In this document: positions 1 to 12,387 of the stretch, piece after piece | Layout of the letters: the number at the start of each line of letters is the position of its first letter | How positions within the stretch are numbered: the stretch's first letter is position 1 | Assembly: GCA_021234155.1 (NCBI GenBank) | Contig: JAJEKV010000044.1 | Span: 10,919,764 to 10,983,763, forward strand | Source: Isoetes taiwanensis | Taxonomy: Eukaryota; Streptophyta; Lycopodiopsida; Isoetales; Isoetaceae | Reading direction: 5' to 3' | DNA length: 64,000 bases | Position numbers and translations under genes: made by a program | Notes under the pieces: generated by a model | What the model saw: only the letters and a program-made list of their open reading frames with translations | Told to the model about the DNA's origin: nothing | Database searches by the model: none

Positions 1-5
1 ACCAA

Positions 6-434
6 ATGTGGAAACTTGTGGCATTTGCAAATGATCTTGGAAGACAAAAATATCTGGGATATTGTCAACCCACATACTGCACCACCCGTCTCTGCTTCTC
101 TAAAAAAGATCGCAAGGCTCGATTAATTCTCTGTACCAGCCTCACTGATACTCCTGCTCGCTTGGTTAAAAGGGCAACCACAGCCCGGAAAATGCTTCAA
201 ATTCTGGAGAATCACTATGCCTCCAAGAATGCTGTGAATCGTTTAAGCTTACGAAAAAACCTCTATGATCTCTCTCTTTCTCAAGGTTCTGATCTCACTA
301 CGCATATTTGCAGAAAGAAGGAAATGATCGATGACCTTGATGCTAGTGGAGTAGCTATTACAGATGACGAAAAAGGTTTGCATGCTCCTAAATTCTCTTC
401 TCAAATCATTCGAATGACTTGTGATAAGTCTTGA
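6..434 (+). pseudogene. gag: Copia-1 gag fragment (UBN2/retrotransposon gag type)
   Basis: An open frame of 142 codons resembles the capsid part of plant copia gag: the run around ARKMLQILENHYASKN, then SLRKNLYDLSLSQGSD and IDDLDASGVAITDDEK follows the usual pattern of a helical capsid domain that counts how many transcripts are cut and repacked. The N-terminus is displaced by a frame change near base 10-100. After a stop at 432-434 the frame is lost, but further downstream (641-685) a CCHC zinc-knuckle relic is seen in which the second Cys reads Tyr and a stop codon interrupts the motif. Family assignment is good; function is gone. Confidence 0.75.
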
Positions 435-904
435 AGGCCACTTGGCAGACTATACTTTTGAGATAGCCATTGATCGTGTGAAAGGGGAAGCACTCCCTCA
501 AGACCAACATCGACCCATCAATCCACATGAAACCCTGATTCTTGCTAATTCCCGCCCAGGTCTACTTCCCACTCCACCTCGCCATACCTAGACCACTCCT
601 CGAACTGATCGACCCTGCTTTGATCGCTCCACCATTACCTGCTTTCGCTATCAATGACTTGGACATCTTGCCCGAGAGTGCAATGCACCAAACCCCATCC
701 GTTCTTCTCGTCCTCCCCCATCATCTTTATCCAAAACCCCATCTAAACACAACAATCTTGTTGATGATTCTATGTCTCCTCTTCCTTCTGAACACAACAA
801 TTTTGCTCTTGAGGATGCCCCTCCATCCACAAATTCCATGCTTGCATATTTCCCTCCTATGCCACCCTGAATATCTTTTTGTTGTTTTTGATACATCCCC
901 ATAT

Positions 905-3716
905 CTGTCTCCACATTCTTGGTACCTCGATTCAGGCGCTACTAGCCATATGACTCCTCATCGTTCACTCATTCTTAATTATCACCATATATCTCCATCA
1001 CGACCTATTATCATGGGAGATAACAATCAGCAGCTTGGCATTGCTACTGGCACAATCCTTCTTAATATTTCCTCTGACAAAACCACTCATCTCCAAAATG
1101 TCCTTCATGTTCCTAAACTTCAAAAAAATCTCTTATCTGTAAGCAAATTCACTGATGCTGGACTTCATGTCTCTTTTTCCACAGTCTCTTGCATCATCCA
1201 AGATACTCAACATCAGAACTGGCTCCCGGTTTGGCAATTTTTATCTCATTCACAATTCCCCCACTTGCATTGAGTCTGCCTGCATTGTGGATTGTCCTCC
1301 CAATCATCATTCTCTCTGGCATCACAGATATAGCCACATATCTTCTGCCCGTTTGAAGTTCCTATAGTCTTGTGGCTGCATTCCATCCAATTCCATTCCA
1401 GACCACCCACTGCCCTGTAATGCATGTCTTCAAGGCAAAATTGTCCGCTCCTCATTCCATCTTTCTTCTAGCCATGCTCCACACTACCTTGCTCTCCTCC
1501 ATGTTGATCTTTGTGGACCATTTCACACTCCTACTTTTGCAGGGGCAAAGTATTTGATGGTTATTTTGGATGATCACACGCGCAAATTATTTGTATATCT
1601 TCTCCAACGCAAGAGTGATGCCTTCTCTTCATTCATTCAATTTAGTACTCATGTTGAAAGAGCTACTGGAAATCCGATTCTCACAGTCCATAGTGATGGC
1701 GGTGGTGAATTTTGTTCAAATCTTTTCCAGGCATACTATTCTTCTCAAGGGATTCGTCATGAAATCAGGCCCCTTATACCCCTGAGCATAATGGTCGTGT
1801 CGAACGAGTCAACCGGTCTCTGTTGGATATGATCAGAACTATGCTTATTGCTATGCATGTCCCCCTTAAATTCTGGGGCGAAGATGCCTTCACTGCAACA
1901 TACATTCTCAATTGTACACCTCATAGCAGCTTGCACAATTGCATTCTTGAAGAAATTTGGACTGGTAGGCCAATATCCACCTCTCATTTTCGTGTTTTTG
2001 GATGACGTGCCTTTTCCCATATTCCCTCTGATCAGCTGTCCAAATTAGCTTCAAAAGGCACTTCTTGCATGTTCCTTGGCTATTGTCTAGATCGAAAAGC
2101 ATACAGGTTTTTCAACTTGCAAATCCATCGCCTTTACATCAGTGCCCATGTCCACTTCAACGAATATGAAGCATGCCATTCTACTCCATTACCTCCTGAC
2201 CTTGTCCTTGCTAACTTGGATGATCCCGTTATATCCATTGCTCATGCCCACTCCAATCTGACTCCATCCACATTGGCACCTTCTTCCCCATCATCTCCCA
2301 TTCCACCTGTCACTCCACCTCCTCCCTTGATTTCTTCTCCTCCTCCAAAATCTCCACCATCATCTTGACCACTCCATCAATGACGTCCTCCTGCATGGGC
2401 TGCCGATTACTCCTTCGTTTCCACTGATCTGCCCCTTGAACCTCTTTCTTACTATGATGCTCTCAACAGTCCCTTTAAACATGACTGGCTCCAGGCCATG
2501 CATCTTGTATTGGACTCCATCCGCACTGCTGGCACCTGGATTTAGTCCCTCAACCTCCAAATCGCCCTGTTGTCACCAGCAAATGGGTTTTTAAGCTCAA
2601 ACTGAATGCAGACAGTACGATCCAAAGATTCAAAGCTCGACTTGTCACCCGTGGTTTCACACAGATTCAAGGATTGGATTATGACGAGACATACGCCCCC
2701 GTTGTCAAAATGGCCTCTGTACGTAGTATTCTTGCCTATGCCACTCATAATCGTTTTCATATTCATCAGATGGATTTCAACAATGCTTTTCTCAATGGCA
2801 ATCTACATGAAGAAGTCTTTCTGGAGTAGCCCCCTGGCTTTCTGTCCTCTCAGTTCCCTGATCATGTTTGCAGAAAGCCCTCTACGGTCTTCAGCAAGCA
2901 TCCCGCGCATGGTATGAAAAACTGAACTCTGCTCTGATTCGACTCCACTTCCAACGATCTGAGGCTGATCATAGTGTTTATTTCCAATAAACTGTCAATA
3001 TTTTCATTCCTATTATCGACACATCCTTGGTAAACTCAACTTGCTACATCCCCACACCCTGATCTCGCTTTTCCTGTTTGCAAGCTTTCCCAGTTTGTTC
3101 AAGATCCTCGCAATTCTCATTTTGCCTCACTCAAATGAGTCCTCAGGTATATTGCTGGCACCCTCCATCATGGCCTTACTTTCACCTTTGCTGGCAATTC
3201 AGATCTCACTCTTTCTGTGACGCCGATTGGGCTGGGGATCAACATGATCGAAAATCAACATCTGGATATATTTTTCTACTTGCCAATGATGCAGTCAGCT
3301 GGAGCAGCTCTAAGCAAAAGTGTGTGCCCCTATCCAGTACTGAAGCTGAATGCATCTCTATCTCCCATGCTTCCCGAGAAGCAATATGGCTTCATCGTCT
3401 TTGTTCCGAGCTTGGTATCTCCACCTCTCCCACTGTCTCACTCCATGTCAATAACCGAGGGGCCATCGCCATTGTACACAATCCAGTCATGCACAAACGC
3501 ATGAAACACATTGACATTCAGTTTCATTTCATCTGTGACCTCCTCGAACAAGGTTTTCACACTCTCTCCTATTGCCCCACAGATCAAATGCCCGCTGATA
3601 TGATGACTAAAGCTCTTGCAAAACCCAAACTTGATCACTGCAAGCATAGAATTCTACTCGATTGCCCGCTTTCACTGGGGGAGGGGGGGCGGGTATCGAA
3701 AAAACAGTTCCACTGA
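905..3716 (+). pseudogene. pol: Copia-1 pol (protease, integrase, RT, RNase H), broken
   Basis: Domains in order: protease with WYLDSGATSHMTP near 920-960; the GAG-pre-integrase HH motif near 1315-1350; integrase with DLCGPF, HSDGGGEF and an EHNGRVERV-like motif split across a frame change (about 1500-1830); RT N-terminal half with WVFKLK, RFKARLV and DYDETYAPVV (about 2585-2830); RNase H with DADWAGD, SSTEAECI and KRMKHIDIQFHF (about 3215-3640). The YVDD catalytic loop of RT, expected soon after the VYFQ at about 2980, is absent: the sequence runs straight into unrelated or deleted sequence. Stops occur at about 1366, 2366, 2827 and 2988. The last RNase H frame ends at 3714-3716. Confidence 0.9.
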
Positions 3717-3880
3717 GAATCTCGAGGAGTTAAGAAGAGTTATGATCACTCCTCCACTCTGTCACATCACGTAACCGTGAAACGAATCTGCACTATAAGT
3801 ATAGCGGCAGAAGACCCAGCAAATCACCGAGTTGAGCATTTCTTTCCTATGCAAAGATCTCTTTCCTTCTGTCTGTGTTG
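3677..3880 (+). promoter_or_regulatory. Copia-1 polypurine tract and start of 3' LTR
   Basis: A G-rich polypurine tract (3677-3693, G with one A and one C) directly follows the RNase H end, where plus-strand DNA synthesis is primed in LTR elements. The LTR would begin about 3694. It contains a TATA-like CTATAAGTA at 3793-3801, the expected core promoter of the U3/R border. I could not see a matching 5' LTR because it is outside the window, so the right end of the LTR is a guess. Confidence 0.6.
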
Positions 3881-3949
3881 TTGATTTCACCTGAAGCTTG
3901 GCGCTCAGGATCTCCTGTACTTTCTTCCATTACCAATATATATTTCCAG

Positions 3950-4960
3950 TACTTTTTTGATTGCATCATTGAGTTCTTCCAAATTTGTTGGCCTTGGTTC
4001 AACAATGATGTCTATGCTACTTTTTGTGACTTTCAGCTCAAAGCTTGGATAAGATCCTTAATACTCGATGAATCTCTCTCATTCGAAAGTGCAAAGAACC
4101 TAGATCTATTTCTGATTGGAATCCTATCACTTTGCTCTCATTTGTCTACAAAATATTTGCTAAAGCCTTGGCTGATAAGGTATGCAACATCTTAGCTGAG
4201 TCAATTTCTTCTACGCAGTCTGGCTTTCTCCCTGGCCGATGCATCTTGAATAATGTTGCGGCTGCATACGAGGGCATGTATTGGGCTCACTTGCAGGATC
4301 ATGAAGTGGTGTTCCTCAAACTAGACTTCGCTAAAGCCTATGACAGTGTGGACTTGGTATTTTTTGGAGAAATGCCTTCTTGCTTTGGGATTTGGTGAGG
4401 CATTCACCCGTGATGTTATGAAGCTTCATGTGTCAGCACGTCTACAGTGCTTTTTCAAGGCGAGCCATCCCAAACCTTTACTGCTGATAGGGGGATCTGA
4501 CAGGGTTGTCCCTTGGCTCCCTTGCTCTTCACTATTGCTGCAGAAATGTTGTCTCAGCTCTTTGATATTGCAGCTTGAGATGGTCTCATCCAGGGTCTAC
4601 CCATGCTGGATCCTGGGCTCGAGATGGTCTCATCCAGGGTTAAGGTATCCTGGGCTAAGTGCATCAAGCCTAAGGCAACTGGTGGTCTTGGAATGTTGGA
4701 CTTCCGTCTTCAAAGTCAGGTCATGATCCCAAAGTTCATTTGGAGGCCCCTCCTTGGTAAAGATGACTCTCCTGGCAATCACTTCTACAGTGTCTCTCCT
4801 TTCACAAGACAACTATCAAGCCTAGTCTTCCATGGGCTTTCTTATACCCTCTACATCTATATCCAAATGCTTCCCCATTCCTTAAAGGTCTCTTTGCTTT
4901 CTGGGATGCTGTTAGATCTTTATTCCATGTTAGTTCCCAAGCTTGTGCTTCATTGTTAAT
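3950..4960 (+). pseudogene. LINE-E: reverse-transcriptase fragments of a non-LTR retrotransposon
   Basis: Frames 4132-4398 and 4340-4726 share the non-LTR RT signature: YKIFAKALADK, SGFLPGRCIL, then KLDFAKAYDSVD (motif A with its catalytic Asp). The motif B region around 4490-4560 reads through in several frames (relic of RQGCPLAPLLF). A 4603-4790 stretch has KCIKPKATGGLGMLDFRLQ, typical of the post-RT region of plant LINEs. About 20 bases are tandemly repeated at 4577 and 4618. No endonuclease, no motif C and no tail are visible, so this is a 5'- and internally truncated relic. Confidence 0.75.
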
Positions 4961-5149
4961 GTCATGCTGGTGGCTTCCCTTGCAAGGTACGCATGATCAG
5001 CAGCGTTTCTGTGAACTTGTATATCCAAAGACCCAATGGCGCAGGGATAGCTTCAATACTCCGTACGTTTTATATGCAATACATATTATTCATATGATAC
5101 GACACAATTTTTCCGTATCATACATAAAAATACGGCAAAAAAGAATTGC

Positions 5150-5530
5150 GGCGTCGAAAGATTTTCGTGTACGCGAAAAGAACTAAAGCGCGTATGCGAA
5201 AGTTTTTCCACACACGCGAAACTGTAAAAAATGCATATGTGAAAAGGCGATTTTTTTTTGCGTATGCGAATCATACTATTCTGCAACGCGCGAAATATTC
5301 CCAAATGCGGAATAGTATGGTTCGCGTATGCGGAAAAAAAAATCGCCTTTTTGCGTACAAGCGAGATTTTTTCCCTTTCTTTTATTTTTTTTTTCGCGTA
5401 TGCAAATTATACTGTTTCACGTGTATGCGAATTGTACTATTCAGCGTACGCAAAACAGTGAAAACCGCCTATGCGAAAAAGCGAAAAGAAAAAATTGCGT
5501 ACACGAATTATAGTGTTTCGCGTACCTGTA
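5150..5530. repeat. Cluster of degenerate TTCGCGTATGCGAA palindromes
   Basis: At least eight variants of a 14-base palindromic motif (TTCGCGTATGCGAA and forms such as GCGTATGCGAA, TTCGCGTATGCAA, GTGTATGCGAA, GCGTACGCAAA, CCTATGCGAAA) occur in 380 bases, separated by A/T-rich runs such as ATTATACTGTTT. The local density is far above the rest of the window. Both strands look alike, so any long ORFs here are by-products of the repeat. Confidence 0.7.
5242..5352. repeat. Short foldback (hairpin) element with 40-bp arms
   Basis: Arm 5242-5281 reads AAAAGGCGA, nine T, then GCGTATGCGAA and CATACTATTC; arm 5310-5352 is its near-perfect reverse complement. The loop is about 28 bases. The structure sits inside a 380-base region rich in TTCGCGTATGCGAA-like palindromes, and would fold as RNA if transcribed. 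MITE-like or siRNA-generating roles are inference. Confidence 0.75.
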
Positions 5531-5587
5531 ACTTAAGGATTAGGGTTTTCTTCTCTTTCCCTGTAACTCAATATGAGGCCGACATGA

Positions 5588-6195
5588 TACGCTTGGGTCC
5601 CCCAGCCCTGTGCATATTGTGAAGCTATACACTGGCAGTGTCGAAAGATATGCTGTCGGATTGAAAGATATGCTGGCACATAAGGTGAGATGTTTTGACT
5701 CATGCTATGTTTTCAGCTAAATACCATATAGATTTTATGGGCTGTATTATGAGTTTACTTATAAACTCTAGCAAGCACTAGATCATATGCTTAAACTTCA
5801 ATGGTATCACTTTATTCGTATTACGAGTTGTTGAGTACAAGGTCCAAGGGCGGGAAAACGTCTATTGAAGGATGTCTGCATATTACTTGGATTGTGATTC
5901 AGACGGATGCCCATACAGTTCTGATAGTGAAGCCATTCTTGAGGAGGAGTGGCTTGAAGCAGAATTCCAAGCTTGTTTTGAGGATACTAAGTCTGATAAT
6001 ACACTCATGGATACTGGGAGGAACACTGGGATTAAGCATCTTTGGATTAATTATCAAAACAGTGATGCTCACAAACAAAATTATGTGGGCAAGCAGAATC
6101 GTGATGCTGGAAAACAGACCAGTTCTAGCTTCAGAAATACAGTCCCAGATACACAGGTAGGGGACAATGAATATGAACTCGATGACTTTCAGGTC
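5588..6195 (+). CDS. Candidate host-gene exons (unknown protein)
   Basis: Two stretches look like plant exons. The first reads SPSPVHIVKLYTGSVERYAV and continues to LKDMLAHK, followed exactly by a donor GTGAGA at 5685. The second, 5872-6195, reads MSAYYLDCDSDGCPYSSDSE and continues with an acidic, Ser/Asp-rich run (EEEWLEAEFQACFED), with possible donors GTAGGG and GTCTGA at its end. The phases of the two do not join cleanly with the splice sites I can see, so the exon model is incomplete or the locus is a fragment. No family is recognised. A TAGGGTTT telo-box-like motif lies upstream at about 5541. Confidence 0.35.
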
Positions 6196-6294
6196 TGATC
6201 ATGCTATGCATTTAGGATATCAACATATTAAAGTGTGTGCTGGGCCCTATTCTACTTTTACAGGCAGGATAATAAACCTAGTTGGTTCATGGTC

Positions 6295-6790
6295 GATTAG
6301 TACATAAGGAGGAAGGAAGGAAGGAAAAAAATTTAATGTCCACAGAACCCAATCGGGTTATGGGACCAGAACAAACAAAGGGGGCATAAGCCCGAACAAA
6401 ACAGAGGCCCGAAGCCCAAAAAATAGAACATGGGGTCTAAGCCCCGTTACAACACACAAATAAAGGAAACTGAACCAACCCAAAAAACAGGGAGCCCGTG
6501 GCTATGCCAAAACTGTCCAGGGATCAGTCGGCCACTGATCCTGAATGATAGCCTGGCCTCCCTTATACACTGCTCATTTCCGTTGTAGGCGAGCCTCACA
6601 CACTCGACATAGCTCTTCTTTCCGCCTGCAAAGCTGTGCTGGAGACAAATCTTTTTGAACAGAGAAGGTAAGGGGTGTTGCTTGTATAGCTGATTGACTC
6701 TGCATACAATGTTTATTGATCTGGTCATATAACAGTTTAAATAGCAGTGTCTTTTTTGATCCATTGATGTATTTGATTATGCATGGATCT
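6295..6790 (-). mobile_element. LINE-F: 3' end of a non-LTR element, minus strand
   Basis: The reverse strand carries a LINE ORF2 C-terminal tail (EARLSFRISGRLIPGQFWHS) followed by a 3' UTR whose last part, GTCCCATAACCC..TGGG..GTGGACATTAAA in reverse orientation, matches the 3' ends seen at 12.6, 35.8 and 38.3 kb. The purine-rich AGGAAGGAAGG run at 6307-6325 is probably the degraded tail. Confidence 0.6.
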
Positions 6791-9740
6791 TAGCACTGAT
6801 ACGTAATGTTCAGAACTGTGTTTTGGTTATCTCAGTTGTTTGTTTCGTCTTACATTCATATTTTACTGCTTGGAATGAATTGGAGGAAAAAAGGTGACAA
6901 TAGGTGACTAGCGAAGACTGAGAAGCCTAATGTACCTTTTGCCCCCTCACTCATTACCAAAAACTTGCTAATGTTGTGTTGGTTGGCTGCAGGTACCGGT
7001 TTCTCTTCCTATTGTGTTCTTTTTTCACTGTCAAGTTCATGTTCTGGCTATAATATGGATAATATCGATGGTGTGACTTGCACCCTCACTCGTCTGGAGC
7101 TTACAAAAGGTTTTTTTTTGAAAGGGAAGATCCACTGGCCTGTACTCAATACTGTTTTGGCACAAAGCTATAGTTAAATGATGATTATATGTGATCTGCC
7201 ATATAGACATGCTTTAAGCTATATCTGGCCCTCATTTTGAGTTGATAATTCTGCACAAACTACTATAATGACTGAATTCTGCATATTTGAATGGGTCACT
7301 TTTTCTTTACTTGAATGATCCATGGTTTTCCTTACAGTAGACTATGCAGTAACTTCACTTGTCTTATGACTGGTTTTTTTAATATGGCTTATGTTGTATA
7401 CTGTTACACATGGAAATAAGTATGATTTGACTGAAATAAGGGGTATTATAAACACAAGGAAATTGTTGTATTTAGTTTGCATAAGCCACATGGGGTTTAG
7501 TATAACTGGTTTTGTGTTGGCTATGTGACTATCAGAGCCAAGGGTTCCATCTTAAGAGAGTATTCTGGCGATCCACATTGTCGTTTATAAACATAACTTG
7601 GGCAGCGATTTCTGCAGCCTATTTCTCTGATTCATATAATAAGTATGAGTAATGCCTTTTGCCATATGGTCATGCCTTTTATTTATTATAGAACGTGGTC
7701 AAAAATTATTATAAGTGAAAGAACTAGGACCCTGCACTTGACGGTATGCACACATCTAGGTCCATAACAAGAGTGCAAGTGTTGTGCTCAGGTTTTATAA
7801 TGATTTGTATTAAATTAAATCATGTTTACAAAATGCAATCCGATATGGTGCATGGGCTTCATGAGGCACTGGCTCATTGATATGACTCTTTTAAATTACT
7901 TTCAAGGGATATAGATGGAACTAGGCATTGTTTCTGTACTAATGATTTCTACTGATAATAGATCAAAGGTCTTAAGACTTGATTATTCCTTACATGGACT
8001 GGACTAAATACTTGATGTTCCATGGCGGATGGTGTCATCATGGATCTTGATCCTAGCATGAATAGATAAGACTGCATAAGGGATTGACCTGTGTTGATGT
8101 CACGGCTAGTTGGTTGATGCCAAGGCTAGTGTGGACTGGATTTTTTTAGGAATTTTAGATCCCTGGTTTTATCAAGGTCATCAATGCCTGGGAATCAAGT
8201 ATTTAGCTCAAAAACATGATTGTCGTACGTCTCATAGGAAATCCCCATCCAGCCATCTGGCCGCATGGGCCCTCCATCTACCCCGCACCCAAGGTATCCC
8301 TAGTGTGAGAAGGGGGCACATGGAGGTGCCTTGACGCCCTTCCCCTATGGGTTCCTATACAGCGGAAGCATAACATAATGTCAGAACTAATAACAATAAT
8401 ACATCTATCTACCTCGAAGGGTAGCACATCCGTACATCCACAGATACAACCAAGATATCAACATACCATAAAACAAGAGAGCTCCTACCCAGGCTCAGAC
8501 TCATAAGGAAGTAGACTGACGGCTGGGCCACAAGATAGAGCAGACCGAGTTATAACAATGGCGGGGCTGGCTATAGACGATAGCTAGGATTGACCACTCC
8601 ATCCGTCCCTCCTGTACATACTTTGTAGACTGGCTAGATTGAGCTCTGGAATGACTATAACCTGGTATCACCCATCGAGACTACTTCGGGTTGCATATCG
8701 CCGGTCCGATGAGGTAGGAAAGGTTCCATCTCCCCTCCCCGAGGTCTAGTGGTTCCATTGGTGGCTAGAGAATCGTGGCGACACACGATTCGTTTCCGAC
8801 TGAACTCCCCAAAACAAAAGCCAGGCCAGCACCTACAACTCCTGAGGGTCAGGGTGACACCATTGACCCAGGAAGTGTCGGACCCATACCCGGCCCACAT
8901 AAAGTGACCGACTATAAGCCTAGCCCACTATGGATCCCCAGTAGCCGTGCTCAGCAGGGACCCCCAACCACTTTGCATTCATTTTATTTAAATTAAAAAC
9001 TTTTAGTCTCATAATTAAAACCCCCTTTCTTTACCTCATGATTTAATTGATACGACTATTGCCGCATCTTTAGAGTAATAATTATCCCTTAGTGAATTTA
9101 CTTATTCAAGCCATGTATCTCCACATTGAATGGTTCCACCCACATTGTCTGCAACTAATTCTTTTGCTGCTGCATCTACTGCTTGAGCTAGAGTCATGAC
9201 CCTTCTTATTTAGTTATTAGCAAATTGACATGACATGTAACGAAAACACAACAAAGCAATGGCTAAAATAAATATAAACAAATGAAAAAGACACAGAAGA
9301 CGTCCAATCCTGACACCATTATGGCATGTTCTAAACATTCAGACTCAGTTGTTCCTACTCAAATCTCATTGTGGCTGTTCTTGGGCCAAATTCTCATGCC
9401 TCATAACAATTCCAATCCTTCTTATCTTAATCAATGGAAAATCCCCACCTTTAAGAAGAAGATTGATGCAGTGCTTTGCAAACTCTAGCCTCCTCGGCCG
9501 CCTTGATGCAATTCGGATGCGATCTCTCAAGCTCTTGCCTCTTTGATGCTTCTATGCCTTCACGCTCTGCAAAAGCTCTTGCAAACTCCTCTTCAACAGA
9601 GGCAAAACCCTTGCTTGTATGCTCTCCACGCATGCATGCATGCATGCCACGCATGTGTACATACATAAGTAAATATATATACTGGCCCATCAAGTGGCCA
9701 GGTCCATTATATTATTCAAGCGCATTCCCTTTTTAAAACA
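6791..9740. other. No gene recognised (about 3 kb)
   Basis: A/T-rich sequence with scattered stops in all frames. A partial ATCAGAGCCAAGG at about 7530 recalls an LTR-element primer site but lacks the leading TGG. The 8200-8990 part is more GC-balanced and could be an old LTR or other repeat; ORFs of 60-80 codons there overlap each other on both strands and look random. A CATGCATG-type run sits at 9629-9660. Confidence 0.5.
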
Positions 9741-9759
9741 CAAATCATACAACATGTCC

Positions 9760-12210
9760 AAATATCGTTGATGCCCATTTCTGTCCAAGATATCAAAACA
9801 ATGTCATCTGCAAAAAGCAATAATTGCTCCACATAACCAGAAGACCCATGACTTTACCTCCCTTTTCACGAAGCCATTGTTCGACCTCATCAATAAACAT
9901 GCCAAAAACTAAATATGAGCATGGCAGCCTTTGTTTAACATCAACTGTGCTTCAGAACTTAAGTGTTTAGTCAAATGGAAATGACATTTCAACAAGTACC
10001 TATTGGTAGAGATATGCCACAGCTGCTCTTAGCTCAATTGGAATAGATAAAGCCTCCATTCTAGCCTGTAAATTGTCCCTATGCACTTTATCAAATGATT
10101 TGGACAAATCAATAAAAGCACAATATACCTTATCACCATGACCCTTTGCACATTCCGTCAATGACCCTTTGTCACTCGTAAAGTAACAAAGTGATCTATT
10201 GTTGAGTGCCCTGCACGAAAACCAGCTTGGCATGTAGTCCTTGCATTTACTTGATCAGCCCAACATGAAAGCTTTTCCTCTACCATAGAGGCAAACATTT
10301 TAGAAAAAATGTTACTAATCAATATAGTGTGATAGGTAATTATTGTCTCCATTTTTGTGAATTGGGACTACCCGACTTACACACCATGCTCTATTAAGAA
10401 GCGTGAGATTACATTCTTCAGCAAGTTTATCATACAATGCATCACTTTCCCACTTGCATAATTCAGCTACCATACCCAAATTATCAGGTGCTTTGCCATT
10501 TTTCATATCACTAAGTGTAGTTCCAACATCTTCCTTTGTGAAAATACTTTTTTCAAGAGCCTGTGGCTCTTTTATATATTGGCACCCATCTATCATCTAC
10601 AGATTTTCAATCAACCTTAGAAGCTCTTCTTCTGAAAAAATCTCCAATACGAGTGCTTTTTGTAAAATTCCAAAACAGTTACGGTTCCAGTTGTAAATGT
10701 CCTTTTATAATGCTCTCTCTGCCAATGTAGTTTTTTGTAAACCTCTAAAAGAGTTGTGAGGTGCAATTTATCATTTGCTTGTTTAATTATTGCTCTTGCA
10801 TGCACACAATCTGTGTCAAATTATTTTTGTGACTTGTATTTTGTGGTTTGCATAACCAAAGGTTTTTGAACCTGTTGTAAGCATGAGATATCAAAAAGTT
10901 TCATTAATGTCCGATGGCCAAGCTTGTTGCATCAACAATGCATCCAATTGTTGGCATATTTCAGAGCCAATTTGTAATTTATTTTCAAATACGGCATATG
11001 CATTTTTGTTTTGGGTTCTACCCAAGAGTCGGTTCCAAAAAGCAAATCCAAAAAAGCATGGCCTCAGTCTAGTAAAGGATCCAATGTCTGAGAATCGACG
11101 AGTTTGTACATTTAAGACTACCCACCACTAGATCAGCATTGAATTTCCGTTAGGTTGGTGTTGAACCACAAGTGGTTCAACATGTTTTTGTAGACCATTT
11201 GAGCATATTTGGGGCATATTATAATGGTTAGGTCTTAAGGGCTTGGATTAAGTGGTGGAAGTGGATGGTTAAGATGAAGAGGCAAAATTTATGGTTGTGA
11301 TGAAGAGGTGGAAAACAATGGTGGGGATTAATAATAGGTGTAAAGCATAAATAATTTGAGGAGATACTCTCTCCTCCTCTCCCTCTTCCTTCACGTTTAC
11401 AAAGAGAGCATAGTGGCAATGCTCATTTGAGGAGGGTGGCAGCCTTCTCATGCTTATGTTGAAGGCCCCTGCAAGGGAAGTTTCTATGTATTATTTCTTA
11501 TCGAATATTAGCTTTCCTTTTGAAATTCTGGTGCAAATCTGGATTCTGGACTTCTTGTTATTCAGTGATTTCAATTGAAGGGTTTTTGAGGGTGTTGGCC
11601 TGGCTGGGGAACCAGGATCAACAGTTGGAAGCATGTGTGTTTATATGTCTTTGAAAATTTCTTAAGTCTGTTCATGATGACCAATTCTAATGTTGTACAA
11701 GTTTGCAACAAATGGCTACCCATTACGTTCTGTATATTATTTATGGGGTTTCTTTCTAATCCATTTGCTGATGTAGCTGATTCAAGCAATAGAAGATCAT
11801 TAGAATCATCATGATAAAAAGACTGCTTGCTGCTTAGCCACCCTAGCATTGAAGTCTTCAACAATATATACATTACCAATTGCCTGATACTTAGCCACAT
11901 CTTTGCCAAATGAAAAAATGTATCTTTTATGTGAAGCCACATATATTGACTGTACGTACATGCCTTCATCGCATGAACCCAATCTTCCATCTCAGCTTTG
12001 ATAAAGCATCCAATTCCACCCCATCCCCATTACTTTAATAAAACTTGGAATATTTATGAGTGGGGATATTTCATGTTCCCATGTCTTAGTTAGTAGCAAC
12101 ATATCATATGCAAAAAATAGTGTACTGCAGCTAAAAATTTTGCGCTCATTTGCCCGTGCATGTTCCAAACCAAGATCTTGAGGTTTACTTTTGCCAATCA
12201 TTTGTCTTGC
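9760..12210 (-). pseudogene. LINE-B: endonuclease-reverse transcriptase ORF2, decayed, minus strand
   Basis: Reading the minus strand downward from 12,201: an apurinic-type endonuclease with a KTWEHEISPL motif and a DFNARV motif (about 11,850), a C-terminal endonuclease relic near 11,100-10,900, a linker (ARAIIKQANDKLHL, 10,800-10,620), then RT with APDNLGMVAELCK, VPIHKNGD, AGFRAGHSTIDHFVTLR, the motif A CAFIDLSKSFDKV (about 10,110), and motif C FADDIVLI (about 9,793-9,815, both Asp kept). The DHFVTLR signature and FADD resemble I/R1/jockey-like LINEs more than plant L1 (inference). Frameshifts and stops make it a pseudogene. No ORF1 or clear tail is attached. Confidence 0.8.
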
Positions 12211-12387
12211 CTTGCCAATAATTTGCCAAACTTACACACCCATGCTACTCCACCAAGACTAACGTCCAAGACCACACCCCCGAGCTACCATATTTGTAGC
12301 AATTCTTCCCTTTCCGAGAAGCAACTGACCTCAGTTGTATCCACAAAACAAAAAATAAGCACCAACTCAATTTGCGACACTTGAAAT

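Larger units (their letters stand above)
1..3880 (+). mobile_element. Copia-1: decayed Ty1/copia LTR retrotransposon, 5' end outside window
   Basis: The order gag, zinc knuckle, aspartic protease, integrase, reverse transcriptase, RNase H, polypurine tract, LTR is seen on the plus strand; integrase before RT places it in Ty1/copia. Every domain carries stops or frame changes, so the copy is dead. The 5' LTR and primer site must lie upstream of base 1. The right boundary is approximate: LTR sequence starts about 3694 and LINE-like coding sequence is visible by about 4130. It may have been mobilised only by intact relatives elsewhere in the genome (inference). Confidence 0.9.

Noticed and set aside
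7530-7545. Second primer-binding site (ATCAGAGCCAAGG)
   Set aside because: The leading TGG is missing and no LTR end CA or gag is beside it.
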